This document shows positions 30,438 to 38,230 of a DNA stretch of 64,000 nt, piece by piece. Both the position numbers and the translations under genes were made by a program. Location: assembly GCF_002925905.1 (NCBI RefSeq), contig NZ_PRDB01000004.1, positions 372,001-436,000 of the forward strand. The letters are read 5' to 3'. Under the pieces are notes generated by a model. That model had not been told where the DNA came from. It saw only the letters and a program-made list of their open reading frames with translations, and ran no database searches. The DNA comes from Klebsiella michiganensis (GTDB taxonomy: Bacteria > Pseudomonadota > Gammaproteobacteria > Enterobacterales > Enterobacteriaceae). Numbering within the stretch: the stretch's first letter is position 1; each line of letters begins with the position of its first letter.

Positions 30438-30959
30438 TCAGTTGCTTTCCAGCATATGAATAATCTGGTTTGCTACCACTTTCGCGCTTTGATCGTCAGT
30501 GCGGATAGTGACATCTGCAATCTCTTCGTACAGCGGATTGCGTTCATCCGCCAGCGCTTCCAGTACTTCGCGAGGCGGAGCATCAACCTGCAGCAAAGGA
30601 CGCTTTTTATCGCGCTGCGTACGGGCAAGCTGCTTTTCGATAGTTGTTTCCAGGTAGACCACCACGCCGCGGGCGGAGAGACGGTTACGCGTTTCACGGG
30701 ATTTTACAGAGCCACCGCCGGTTGCCAGCACGATTCCCTGTTTTTCCGTCAACTCATTGATGATTTTTTCTTCACGGTCGCGGAAGCCGTCTTCGCCTTC
30801 TACATCAAAGACCCAACCCACATCTGCGCCAGTGCGTTTCTCAATTTCTTGATCGGAATCGTAAAATTCCATGTTGAGCTGTTGGGCTAACTGGCGCCCA
30901 ATAGTGCTTTTGCCGGCACCCATAGGCCCAACCAGAAAGATATTGCGTTTCTCTGCCAT
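30438..30959 (-). CDS. aroK: Shikimate kinase I AroK
   Basis: This 173-residue P-loop kinase phosphorylates shikimate. Its Walker A is [12 protein letters not shown] (residues 11-22), the shikimate-binding residues are in DSDQEIE and DGFRDREE, and ATGGGS forms the Gly-rich loop. It is the first gene of the dam cluster. The 270-base gap upstream (30960-31229) holds the operon promoter region; apart from AT-rich stretches nothing specific is recognised in it. Confidence 0.97.
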   Translation of the reverse strand: MAEKRNIFLVGPMGAGKSTIGRQLAQQLNMEFYDSDQEIEKRTGADVGWVFDVEGEDGFRDREEKIINELTEKQGIVLATGGGSVKSRETRNRLSARGVVVYLETTIEKQLARTQRDKKRPLLQVDAPPREVLEALADERNPLYEEIADVTIRTDDQSAKVVANQIIHMLESN

Positions 30960-31229
30960 TTTTTCGGTACTACTAAGACTATTCGTTAATGGTAAACCCG
31001 CTTCGCAGACACCCAGCGCAGCAGGACATGAACTGAAACCTCATATGCAATTAGAGCGAGAGTCAGACTAAAAATTATCTCAATACTCCGGCTGGTTTGG
31101 CAACAGAATAAATCACCGGACAAGAAAGGGAGGATTGATGTCGTACCCGACTCTCAAATCGGTACCCCTTGTATGCTAAATCCGTCCTCACGTCAAACAC
31201 CTGAAACGTGTTTAGCATGAAAAACCCGC

Positions 31230-32468
31230 TTAATGCACTGCCAGAATACGTGGAGTGATGAAGACAACCAGTTCACGTCGTTCGTTATCCTTACCGTCAC
31301 GGCGAAATAACTGACCAAGCCAGGGGATGTCGCTAAGGAGAGGAATACCATCGCGAGACGTTTTATTTTTCTGCGCAAAGATCCCGCCTAACGCCAGGGT
31401 CTCGCCGCTTTTCATTTCAACCTGCGTTTCTATTTCTTGTTTATCGATAGCCAGCGCTTCACCATTTTCCTGTTTGAGCACCTGGCCCGGCGTATTTTCG
31501 CTAATCCTGAGTTTTAAACGCACGCGATCGTGATGCAGCACCGTCGGCGTCACCTCCATCCCCAGCACCGCCTCTTTAAACTCAACGGAGGTCGCCCCGC
31601 TTTCGCCGCTGGAGACCTGATAAGGTATCTCGCTGCCCTGCTTAATGCTGGCGGGCTGCATATGGGAAGCCAACAGCCGAGGGCTGGCGATAATGTCCAC
31701 CTGCTGCTTCTGCTCAAGCGCGGAAAGTTCCAGCTCCAGAAGCCGCCCGCTGATGCGGCCGATGTTAAACCCGGCCCTCGTGCTGGCATCCCCTACCGCC
31801 AGGTTGCTGCTCAAGGTGGTTAATTTACCGGAGCCCGGCGGGCTGCTGGCGTCGGCCAGGCTCCACTTAACGCCTAGTTCGCGCAGGCTGGTTTCGCTCA
31901 TTGAGACGATGTGCGCCGCCAGCTCAACCTGGCCGACGGGCACATCCATTTCCCGTGCCCACGCTTTTAACGCCGGGAGGTGCCGGGCATCATCACGAAT
32001 CAACAGGCGGTTGGTTCGCTTATCGACCATCATATGCCCGCGAGCGCTGAGCAGTTTTTCACCCGCCTTCGCTAAATCTTCTGCATCCGCATAATGCAAG
32101 GTCACGCTATGCCCCTGCAAAGGAAGATTCTGCAGGCGCTTTGCTTTTTCCGCTTCCAGCTGCAGCCGCTGCGCCTTTTGCCACGCCTGAGTGTGCACGT
32201 ACAGGACCGAACCTTGCTGAGTCAGGGCCAGACCGGCGCTGTCGATAACCGAGCGCAGCGCCTGTAACCAGGGCACCTCCTTCAGATGAAGAGATACCGT
32301 ACCGCTGACGTCAGGAGCCACCACGAGATTTTTTTGCTTCAGCTCCGCCAGCGTTTGCAGTACCTGAGACACCGGCGCATCATCGACGACCAGCGACACG
32401 GGAAGATCCTTTTTGGCCGCGACGACCATCAGCGGCAGGAGCAGAAACAGCAGGCTTGTCCATCGCAT
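31230..32468 (-). CDS. hofQ: HofQ, secretin-like outer membrane protein
   Basis: This 412-residue protein of the secretin (GspD/PilQ) family has a signal peptide (MRWTSLLFLLLPLMVVAAKK), short N-domains (LPVSLVVDDAPVSQVLQTL) and a C-terminal secretin pore domain with the signature VEFKEAVLGMEVTPTV and SGETLALGGIF. In Haemophilus the orthologue ComE forms the DNA uptake pore; in E. coli hofQ is needed for use of DNA as a nutrient. It ends the hofMNOPQ row, and its 5' end overlaps hofP by 89 bases. Confidence 0.93.
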   Translation of the reverse strand: MRWTSLLFLLLPLMVVAAKKDLPVSLVVDDAPVSQVLQTLAELKQKNLVVAPDVSGTVSLHLKEVPWLQALRSVIDSAGLALTQQGSVLYVHTQAWQKAQRLQLEAEKAKRLQNLPLQGHSVTLHYADAEDLAKAGEKLLSARGHMMVDKRTNRLLIRDDARHLPALKAWAREMDVPVGQVELAAHIVSMSETSLRELGVKWSLADASSPPGSGKLTTLSSNLAVGDASTRAGFNIGRISGRLLELELSALEQKQQVDIIASPRLLASHMQPASIKQGSEIPYQVSSGESGATSVEFKEAVLGMEVTPTVLHHDRVRLKLRISENTPGQVLKQENGEALAIDKQEIETQVEMKSGETLALGGIFAQKNKTSRDGIPLLSDIPWLGQLFRRDGKDNERRELVVFITPRILAVH

Positions 32469-32787
32469 TATTCTTTATTCCCTTTCGCAGCCAGACCCAC
32501 TGTGCGGGTTCACACCCAGGACCGGTTGATATTGTCATTTTCTCTGGCGTCAGGCGCGTCACCCGCCAGCCCGTGGGCAAAATCGCCTCCGCCCTCACGC
32601 GACGCCATTTCCCGGCGCTATCCTGCACGATACCCATAAGCGCCAGCGAATCGCCGATAGCACCGCCGTAGCGCCACTGGCTAAGCTGCGCCGTCCGGCA
32701 GCGGTCCACCGGGGGCTGAAACGGATCGCGCTCTTCAGCCAGCAGCGGGAGCGGGAACAGCAGCCAACACCACCATTTAAGGCGCAT
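32380..32787 (-). CDS. hofP: HofP, DNA-utilisation/pilus assembly protein
   Basis: This 135-residue protein corresponds to E. coli HofP (134). It begins with a short hydrophobic segment (KWWCWLLFPLPLLA) that is probably a signal peptide or anchor, followed by RDPFQPP, a motif seen in PilP-type lipoprotein partners of secretins, and LSQWRYGGAIGDSLALMGI. Its last 30 codons overlap the start of hofQ in another frame, an unusually long overlap that seems real because both proteins are full length. It probably links the inner membrane HofMNO complex to HofQ. Confidence 0.85.
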   Translation of the reverse strand: MRLKWWCWLLFPLPLLAEERDPFQPPVDRCRTAQLSQWRYGGAIGDSLALMGIVQDSAGKWRRVRAEAILPTGWRVTRLTPEKMTISTGPGCEPAQWVWLRKGIKNNAMDKPAVSAPAADGRRGQKGSSRVAGRR

Positions 32788-33217
32788 CTTCCGCCTCCAG
32801 ATGCAGGGTCAACCGTAACGCCTGCTTTTCCGGCTGCAGGGAGAAAGCCGTAGCGCGCATCCCGCAGCGAGCCAGCCAGGAAAAGAGCGCGGGCACCGCT
32901 TGCCAGTCAACAGCCAGCTGCATCTCGCCTGCGGAGCCCCCTGGCCGCCAGGCGATAAGCGTCGCCCCGGCAATCGGAAGATCAATAGGCGTAAAAACCT
33001 GGGTCGCGTCTTCCTCCATGCCGGCGGTCTGTAAAGCGCTACGCAGCGGCAGCAGTTTTCGCCACTGCGCCTGTACCTGCGGCGAGCGCCCCGCCGACGT
33101 TTCTGCCTGGAGAGGCAGCAGTAGCCAGAACCCGATTACGGCGATGAGGACCAGAGCGACGGATATCATGAACAGATATTTTCGCCCCGTCAGCCAACGT
33201 TCAACGTCCCACTGCAT
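32777..33217 (-). CDS. hofO: HofO, PilO-like inner membrane protein
   Basis: This 146-residue protein matches HofO in length and place. It has a short basic N-terminus (MQWDVERWLTGRKY), one membrane helix at about 15-36, and a periplasmic domain, the layout of PilO. The start at 33217 is preferred to an in-frame ATG 38 codons upstream that would lie deep inside hofN. It overlaps hofN by 17 bases and hofP by 11. Confidence 0.87.
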   Translation of the reverse strand: MQWDVERWLTGRKYLFMISVALVLIAVIGFWLLLPLQAETSAGRSPQVQAQWRKLLPLRSALQTAGMEEDATQVFTPIDLPIAGATLIAWRPGGSAGEMQLAVDWQAVPALFSWLARCGMRATAFSLQPEKQALRLTLHLEAEDAP

Positions 33218-33740
33218 TGTCGTCCTCTTCGGCCATGGAAAAGTGAAATAACCAGCGCCCTTCGCTGTCGCGGTGCGTTTCTCCCGCCTTTGGCGGACGC
33301 AAGCCGGCAACGCTCCCCAGCGCCTTTTCAAGCTCAGCCAGCCCCTTTAGATGCAACGTGAGTCCGCTCAGTACCAGGGTATTCTGTCGGTATTCCAGCA
33401 GCGTTAACCAGGCGTGCTCCGGCATACGCGACGCTATCGCCTGTAACGTTGGCTGCCAGGCTGCGGTTCTCTCGCGCCGCAGATAGCGCAGGCGCCGTTG
33501 TTCCTGCTGCTGCAGGCGCTGGCGCATGGCGCGTTCACGCTGCTGTAATGCGCTATAAAGCAGGTCGTCAGCGCTTATCCTCGCCGTTTCAAGCGAGTGG
33601 CTGGCCCGTTTGTTGAGCCGTGAGGCGAGGATCGCCACAAGCAGAATAAGTAGCAAACCCACAATCAGCAGTCCTGCCATCCGCAGACGTTGCCGTCGAC
33701 GCGTTTCGCGCCAGGGAAGGAAGTTAACGATGTGGCTCAT
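33201..33740 (-). CDS. hofN: HofN, PilN-like inner membrane protein
   Basis: This 179-residue protein has the PilN signature at its start (MSHIVNFLPWRETRRRQR), one membrane helix at about 22-43, a coiled-coil stretch rich in Arg/Gln (RERAMRQRLQQQEQRRLR) and a small globular C-terminus. It should bind HofM through its N-terminal peptide, as PilN binds PilM. The ATG overlaps the hofM stop. Confidence 0.9.
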   Translation of the reverse strand: MSHIVNFLPWRETRRRQRLRMAGLLIVGLLLILLVAILASRLNKRASHSLETARISADDLLYSALQQRERAMRQRLQQQEQRRLRYLRRERTAAWQPTLQAIASRMPEHAWLTLLEYRQNTLVLSGLTLHLKGLAELEKALGSVAGLRPPKAGETHRDSEGRWLFHFSMAEEDDNAVGR

Positions 33741-34528
33741 GGCTGACCCGCTCCCAGCGCCAGGCCGAGGGCAACGGTAAAGCTATCGCCACGGGCCGGG
33801 AGCGGGGGCTGCAGGCGATGAATGACACTCCATGCGTCAAAATTCTGGCCGTCGAGCGAGGCAGAGGTGCAAAGGCGAAACTCTCCGGCGTTCACCCGGG
33901 AAACCAGGCCGGGAAAAGAGGGTACGTCGCTGCATGGACAGCATCCCCAGCTATCGGCGGTCGCCCAAAGCCAGCTCGCTTCGTCACGCCACGCCAGCCC
34001 CTGAACCTCGACGGGCAGCCAGGGGAAAAAGGCGCCAAGCGCGCTGGCGTCCGGCACAATTCCGACCACCTTCAGCTTAAGGCGGCTTGCCAGCTGGCCG
34101 AGGACGTTAATATCCAGGCGCTGCGCGGCGGTGACCCGCCAGCCATCGGCCGCTCTGGCGTCCACATAATCGACGCAGAGCGATGACGCGGGCATTTCCA
34201 GCTGCTGCGCCATCGCGCTGGCGATCCAGGTCGCCTGCTCGCTTTCTCGTAATGAAATCTGCGGGCGCGGAAGCTGCTTTTGCAGCGTTCGCGCCGCCGG
34301 GAAGGCAATACACGCCTGATGCTGCAAAGGCAGCTCCCGCCGCCAGGACTGCAGCTGGCGGGCCAGCGACTCAACGTCCACCACGATGCCCTGCCGCACG
34401 GTGCCGGGCATCAGCGGGATACTCCACCAGCGACGTAGCGCCCAGCGTGAACGCTCGAGTAATAACGCGACGATAGCAATATGGTCCTGCTGAATATGCA
34501 TTCCTATGCGCCAGTTTCTAAAAGCCAT
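33737..34528 (-). CDS. hofM: HofM, PilM-like cytoplasmic protein
   Basis: This 263-residue protein is the PilM-like member of the set, with an actin/FtsA-like fold by family. It starts MAFRNWRIGMHIQQDHIAIV and is similar in length to E. coli HofM (259). It has no membrane segment and should sit at the inner face of the membrane. It is the first gene of the five overlapping hof genes and is divergent from mrcA, with a 117-base gap for both promoters. Confidence 0.9.
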   Translation of the reverse strand: MAFRNWRIGMHIQQDHIAIVALLLERSRWALRRWWSIPLMPGTVRQGIVVDVESLARQLQSWRRELPLQHQACIAFPAARTLQKQLPRPQISLRESEQATWIASAMAQQLEMPASSLCVDYVDARAADGWRVTAAQRLDINVLGQLASRLKLKVVGIVPDASALGAFFPWLPVEVQGLAWRDEASWLWATADSWGCCPCSDVPSFPGLVSRVNAGEFRLCTSASLDGQNFDAWSVIHRLQPPLPARGDSFTVALGLALGAGQP

Positions 34529-34645
34529 GCCTACGATCTCCTTATCCGCCGATATGCTTCGCTATATCAATGCTCCAGGCTTGCCTTTATACTACTGCGC
34601 GTTTGTTTATAAACTGCCCAATGAAAACTAAATGAGAAATCTCCG

Positions 34646-37204
34646 GTGAAGTTCGTAAAGTATCTTTTTATCCTTGCAGTCTGTTGCGTACTGCTGGGAG
34701 CAGGCTCGATTTTTGGTCTCTATAAATATATAGAGCCGCAGCTCCCCGACGTCGCAACCCTGAAGGATGTGCGCCTGCAGATCCCGATGCAGGTCTATAG
34801 CGCGGATGGCGAGCTGATTGCGCAATATGGCGAAAAACGCCGTATTCCCGTCACGCTGCAGCAAATGCCGCCTGAGCTGATAAAAGCGTTTATCGCCACC
34901 GAAGATAGCCGTTTTTATGAGCATCATGGCGTTGACCCGGTCGGAATTTTCCGCGCGGCCAGCGTCGCGATGTTCTCCGGCCACGCCTCGCAGGGCGCCA
35001 GTACGATTACTCAGCAGCTGGCGCGCAACTTCTTCCTGAGCCCTGAGAAGACGCTGATGCGTAAGGTGAAAGAAGCCTTCCTCGCGATCCGCATCGAGCA
35101 GTTGCTCAATAAAGATGAAATCCTTGAGCTGTACCTGAACAAAATCTATCTTGGCTACCGCGCCTACGGCGTCGGCGCGGCCGCGCAGGTCTATTTTGGG
35201 AAATCCGTCGATCAGCTTACGCTGAGCGAAATGGCGGTCATTGCGGGCCTGCCTAAAGCGCCGTCGACGTTTAACCCGCTCTACTCCATGGATCGCGCAA
35301 CCGCCCGCCGCAACGTTGTTCTCTCACGGATGCTGAGCGAAGGCTACATCACGCAGTCGCAGTACGATCAAGCGCGTAGCCAGACGATTGACGCCAGCTA
35401 CCATACGCCGGAAATCGCCTTCTCCTCCCCGTATCTTAGCGAAATGGTGCGTCAGGAAATGGTCAGCCGCTACGGCGAGCAGGCTTATGAAGACGGTTAT
35501 CGCGTCTACACCACCATTACCCGTAAAAATCAGCAGGCAGCCCAGCAGGCGGTGCGGAATAACGTGCTGGATTACGACATGCGCCACGGCTATCGCGGCC
35601 CGGAAAAGGTGCTGTGGAAGGTGGGCGAAACGCCGTGGGATAACCAGAAAATCCTCGATACCCTGAAAAAAACCCCGAGTACCGGACCGCTCTCTCCGGC
35701 GGTAGTCACTTCGGCAAGCCCGCAGGAAGCCGTCGCACTCATGAGCAACGGCACCTCGGTGTCGCTGAATATGGAAGGCGTCCGCTGGGCGCGTCGGTTT
35801 ATCTCTGATACCCAACAGGGCGCCACGCCGCGTAAAGTGAACGATGTGGTACAGGCCGGGCAGCAGGTGTGGGTCCGCCAGGTGGGTAGCAGCTGGTGGC
35901 TATCGCAGGTGCCTGATGTCAACTCGGCGCTGGTATCGATCAACCCGCAAAACGGGGCGATCATTGCGCTGGTCGGCGGCTTCGATTTCAACCAGAGCAA
36001 GTTCAACCGCGCGACTCAGGCGCTGCGCCAGGTCGGTTCTAACATTAAGCCGTTCCTCTACACAGCGGCAATGGATAAAGGCTTAACGCTGGCGAGCATG
36101 CTCAACGATGTGCCGATTTCCCGCTGGGATGCCGGCTCCGGCTCCGACTGGCGGCCAAAAAACTCCCCGCCGCAGTATGCGGGCCCTATCCGCCTGCGTC
36201 AGGGGCTGGGTCAATCAAAGAACGTTGTCATGGTTCGCGCGATGCGGGCCATGGGCGTGGACTACGCGGCAGAGTATCTTCAGCGCTTCGGCTTCCCGGC
36301 GCAGAACATCGTGCGGACAGAATCGCTGGCGCTGGGCTCCGCGTCTTTCACCCCGCTTCAGGTTGCTCGCGGCTATTCGGTGATGGCTAACGGCGGTTTC
36401 CTGGTCAGCCCTTATTTCATCAGCAAAATCGAGAACGATCAGGGCGGCGTCATTTTTGAAGAGCGGCCAAAAATTGCCTGCCCGCAGTGCAATATTCCGG
36501 TGATTTATGGCGATACGCCGAAGTCCGATGTGCTCGAGAACAAAGACGTTGAGGACGTAGCGACCTCTCAGGACCCGCAAAACCCCGGCGTTCCTCCGCA
36601 GCCGCAGCTGGCGCAGGCGAACCAGTCGCTGGTGGCGCAAAGTGGCGCACCGGAGTATGCGCCGCACGTGATCAACACCCCGCTGGCGTTCCTGATTAAA
36701 AGCGCCCTGAACACTAATATCTTCGGCGAACCGGGCTGGATGGGCACCGGCTGGCGAGCGGGACGCGATCTGCAGCGTCACGATATCGGCGGCAAAACCG
36801 GGACCACCAACAGTTCAAAAGATGCGTGGTTCTCGGGCTACGGCCCTGGCGTGGTGACGTCGGTATGGATCGGCTTCGATGACCACCGTCGCGACCTTGG
36901 CCGCACCACTGCCTCCGGGGCAATCAAAGATCAGATATCGGGCTATGAAGGCGGCGCCAAAAGCGCTCAGCCGGCCTGGGATGACTTTATGAAAAACGTG
37001 CTGCAAGGCGTACCGGAAGAACCGCTTACGCCGCCGCCGGGTATTATTACGGTCAACATTGACCGCAGTACCGGTCAGTTGGCCAGCGGCGGTAACAGCC
37101 GCGCTGAGTACTTTATTGAGGGCACTCAGCCTACCCAGCAGGCGGTTCATGAAGTCGGCACCACCATTACCGATGGCGGGGGGGAAACCCACGAACTGTT
37201 CTGA
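34646..37204 (+). CDS. mrcA: Penicillin-binding protein 1A (MrcA/PonA)
   Basis: This 852-residue bifunctional class A PBP has an N-terminal membrane anchor (about residues 7-28), a glycosyltransferase domain with the catalytic Glu in ATEDSRFYEHHG and the QGASTITQQLARN motif, and a transpeptidase domain with SxxK (SNIKPF), SxN (QSKN) and KTG (GGKTGTT). It polymerises and cross-links peptidoglycan in the periplasm. The start codon is GTG (GTGAAGTTCGTA), as in E. coli. A terminator follows directly. Confidence 0.98.
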   Translation: MKFVKYLFILAVCCVLLGAGSIFGLYKYIEPQLPDVATLKDVRLQIPMQVYSADGELIAQYGEKRRIPVTLQQMPPELIKAFIATEDSRFYEHHGVDPVGIFRAASVAMFSGHASQGASTITQQLARNFFLSPEKTLMRKVKEAFLAIRIEQLLNKDEILELYLNKIYLGYRAYGVGAAAQVYFGKSVDQLTLSEMAVIAGLPKAPSTFNPLYSMDRATARRNVVLSRMLSEGYITQSQYDQARSQTIDASYHTPEIAFSSPYLSEMVRQEMVSRYGEQAYEDGYRVYTTITRKNQQAAQQAVRNNVLDYDMRHGYRGPEKVLWKVGETPWDNQKILDTLKKTPSTGPLSPAVVTSASPQEAVALMSNGTSVSLNMEGVRWARRFISDTQQGATPRKVNDVVQAGQQVWVRQVGSSWWLSQVPDVNSALVSINPQNGAIIALVGGFDFNQSKFNRATQALRQVGSNIKPFLYTAAMDKGLTLASMLNDVPISRWDAGSGSDWRPKNSPPQYAGPIRLRQGLGQSKNVVMVRAMRAMGVDYAAEYLQRFGFPAQNIVRTESLALGSASFTPLQVARGYSVMANGGFLVSPYFISKIENDQGGVIFEERPKIACPQCNIPVIYGDTPKSDVLENKDVEDVATSQDPQNPGVPPQPQLAQANQSLVAQSGAPEYAPHVINTPLAFLIKSALNTNIFGEPGWMGTGWRAGRDLQRHDIGGKTGTTNSSKDAWFSGYGPGVVTSVWIGFDDHRRDLGRTTASGAIKDQISGYEGGAKSAQPAWDDFMKNVLQGVPEEPLTPPPGIITVNIDRSTGQLASGGNSRAEYFIEGTQPTQQAVHEVGTTITDGGGETHELF

Positions 37205-37205
37205 C

Positions 37206-37234
37206 AAAAAAAGCGCCTGCGGGCGCTTTTTTTT
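37206..37234 (+). terminator. Rho-independent terminator after mrcA
   Basis: An A-rich/T-rich inverted repeat (AAAAAAAGCGCC / GGCGCTTTTTTT, short loop) lies immediately after the mrcA stop. Its symmetry means that it could also stop transcription from nudE. Confidence 0.9.
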
Positions 37235-37348
37235 GGCTGACGGAAAACCGGTTGTAGATATCGTGCCACGGCTGGCGCCTTTACCACGACCTACCGCAAC
37301 GGCGCCGTGAGGCAGCCGCGGGGCATTTTTCGTTATCCGGGAGTGACG

Positions 37349-37909
37349 CTACAGCCGCCCCTGAGCCTGCAGCCATTCGCGCAGCAGGAACAGCGCACTA
37401 ACGTTACGCGCTTCGTTAAAGTCTTCTTCATCAAGCAGCGTCATCAGCTGCGACAGCGGCCAGCGAACCTGGGGCAGCGGCTCGGGCTCGTCGCCGGGCA
37501 GCGATTCCGGATAAAGATCTTCCGCCACCAGAATGTTCATCTTGCTGGAGAAGTAGGAGGGGGCCATGCTCAGCTTTTTCAAAAACGTCAGTTTTTGCGC
37601 GCCAAAGCCGACCTCTTCTTTTAGCTCGCGGTTGGCGGCCTCCAGTACGCTTTCACCCGGATCGATCAGGCCTTTTGAGAAGCCCAGCTCATAGGATTCC
37701 GTACCGACAGCGTATTCGCGAATCAAGATTATATGGTCATCGACAATCGGCACAATCATCACGGCTTCACGGGTAGAAGGCCGCATCCGTTCATACACTC
37801 GGCGCACGCCGTTGCTGAACTCGAGGTCCACGCTTTCAACATTAAAAAGGCGCGAGCGCGCGACTGTTTCAACGTTGAGAATAGTGGGTTTTTGTAATGA
37901 TTTGCTCAT
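37349..37909 (-). CDS. nudE: ADP-compound hydrolase NudE (Nudix)
   Basis: This 186-residue Nudix hydrolase has the complete Nudix box (GLIDPGESVLEAANRELKEE followed by VG), so it should be active. E. coli NudE cleaves ADP-ribose, NADH and Ap3A. The start at 37909 (MSKSLQKPTILNVETVARSR) matches the family; an ATG two codons upstream is the alternative. It is convergent with mrcA and divergent from igaA. Confidence 0.96.
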   Translation of the reverse strand: MSKSLQKPTILNVETVARSRLFNVESVDLEFSNGVRRVYERMRPSTREAVMIVPIVDDHIILIREYAVGTESYELGFSKGLIDPGESVLEAANRELKEEVGFGAQKLTFLKKLSMAPSYFSSKMNILVAEDLYPESLPGDEPEPLPQVRWPLSQLMTLLDEEDFNEARNVSALFLLREWLQAQGRL

Positions 37910-38230
37910 TGTCATCGGTCTATGCTGTGATTACAACGGCCATTGTGCGATACGCAGCACGGTTTCGGCAATCCTAATCGCTACTAATTTACATAGTTGC
38001 AACTTTCCCGTCCCGAGCCCGATTATCACAATGACTAAAAAGTCAATAGGTTGAATAGTATTTGAGAATATACTGATTCCTGGATTTTAACGTTTTTGAT
38101 AAGGTTGTATGCTGCTGCTTTGCATAAGAGATGTTCCCGCTTTAACAGAGTGCCGATTGCGACGGCTGTTTTACCTCCATTGATGAATGGCAACCGACGA
38201 TACCAGTAAGAAAAGAATAACTATGATGGG
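37910..38230. promoter_or_regulatory. nudE/igaA divergent intergenic region
   Basis: This 321-base gap is AT-rich in its middle (about 38030-38100). It must hold the nudE and igaA promoters; a TATACT element is seen at 38069-38074 but no good -35 lies 17 bases before it. A candidate 24-codon leader ORF lies at 38109-38183. Confidence 0.5.
38109..38183 (+). CDS. Candidate 24-residue leader peptide upstream of igaA
   Basis: An ATG at 38109, preceded by AAGG at a good distance, opens a 24-codon frame (MLLLCIRDVPALTECRLRRL then FYLH) ending at TGA 47 bases before igaA. It contains four Arg codons that are rare in enterics (AGA, CGA, CGA, CGG). It could be a regulatory leader or chance; I do not recognise it. 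Confidence 0.25.
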   Translation: MLLLCIRDVPALTECRLRRLFYLH

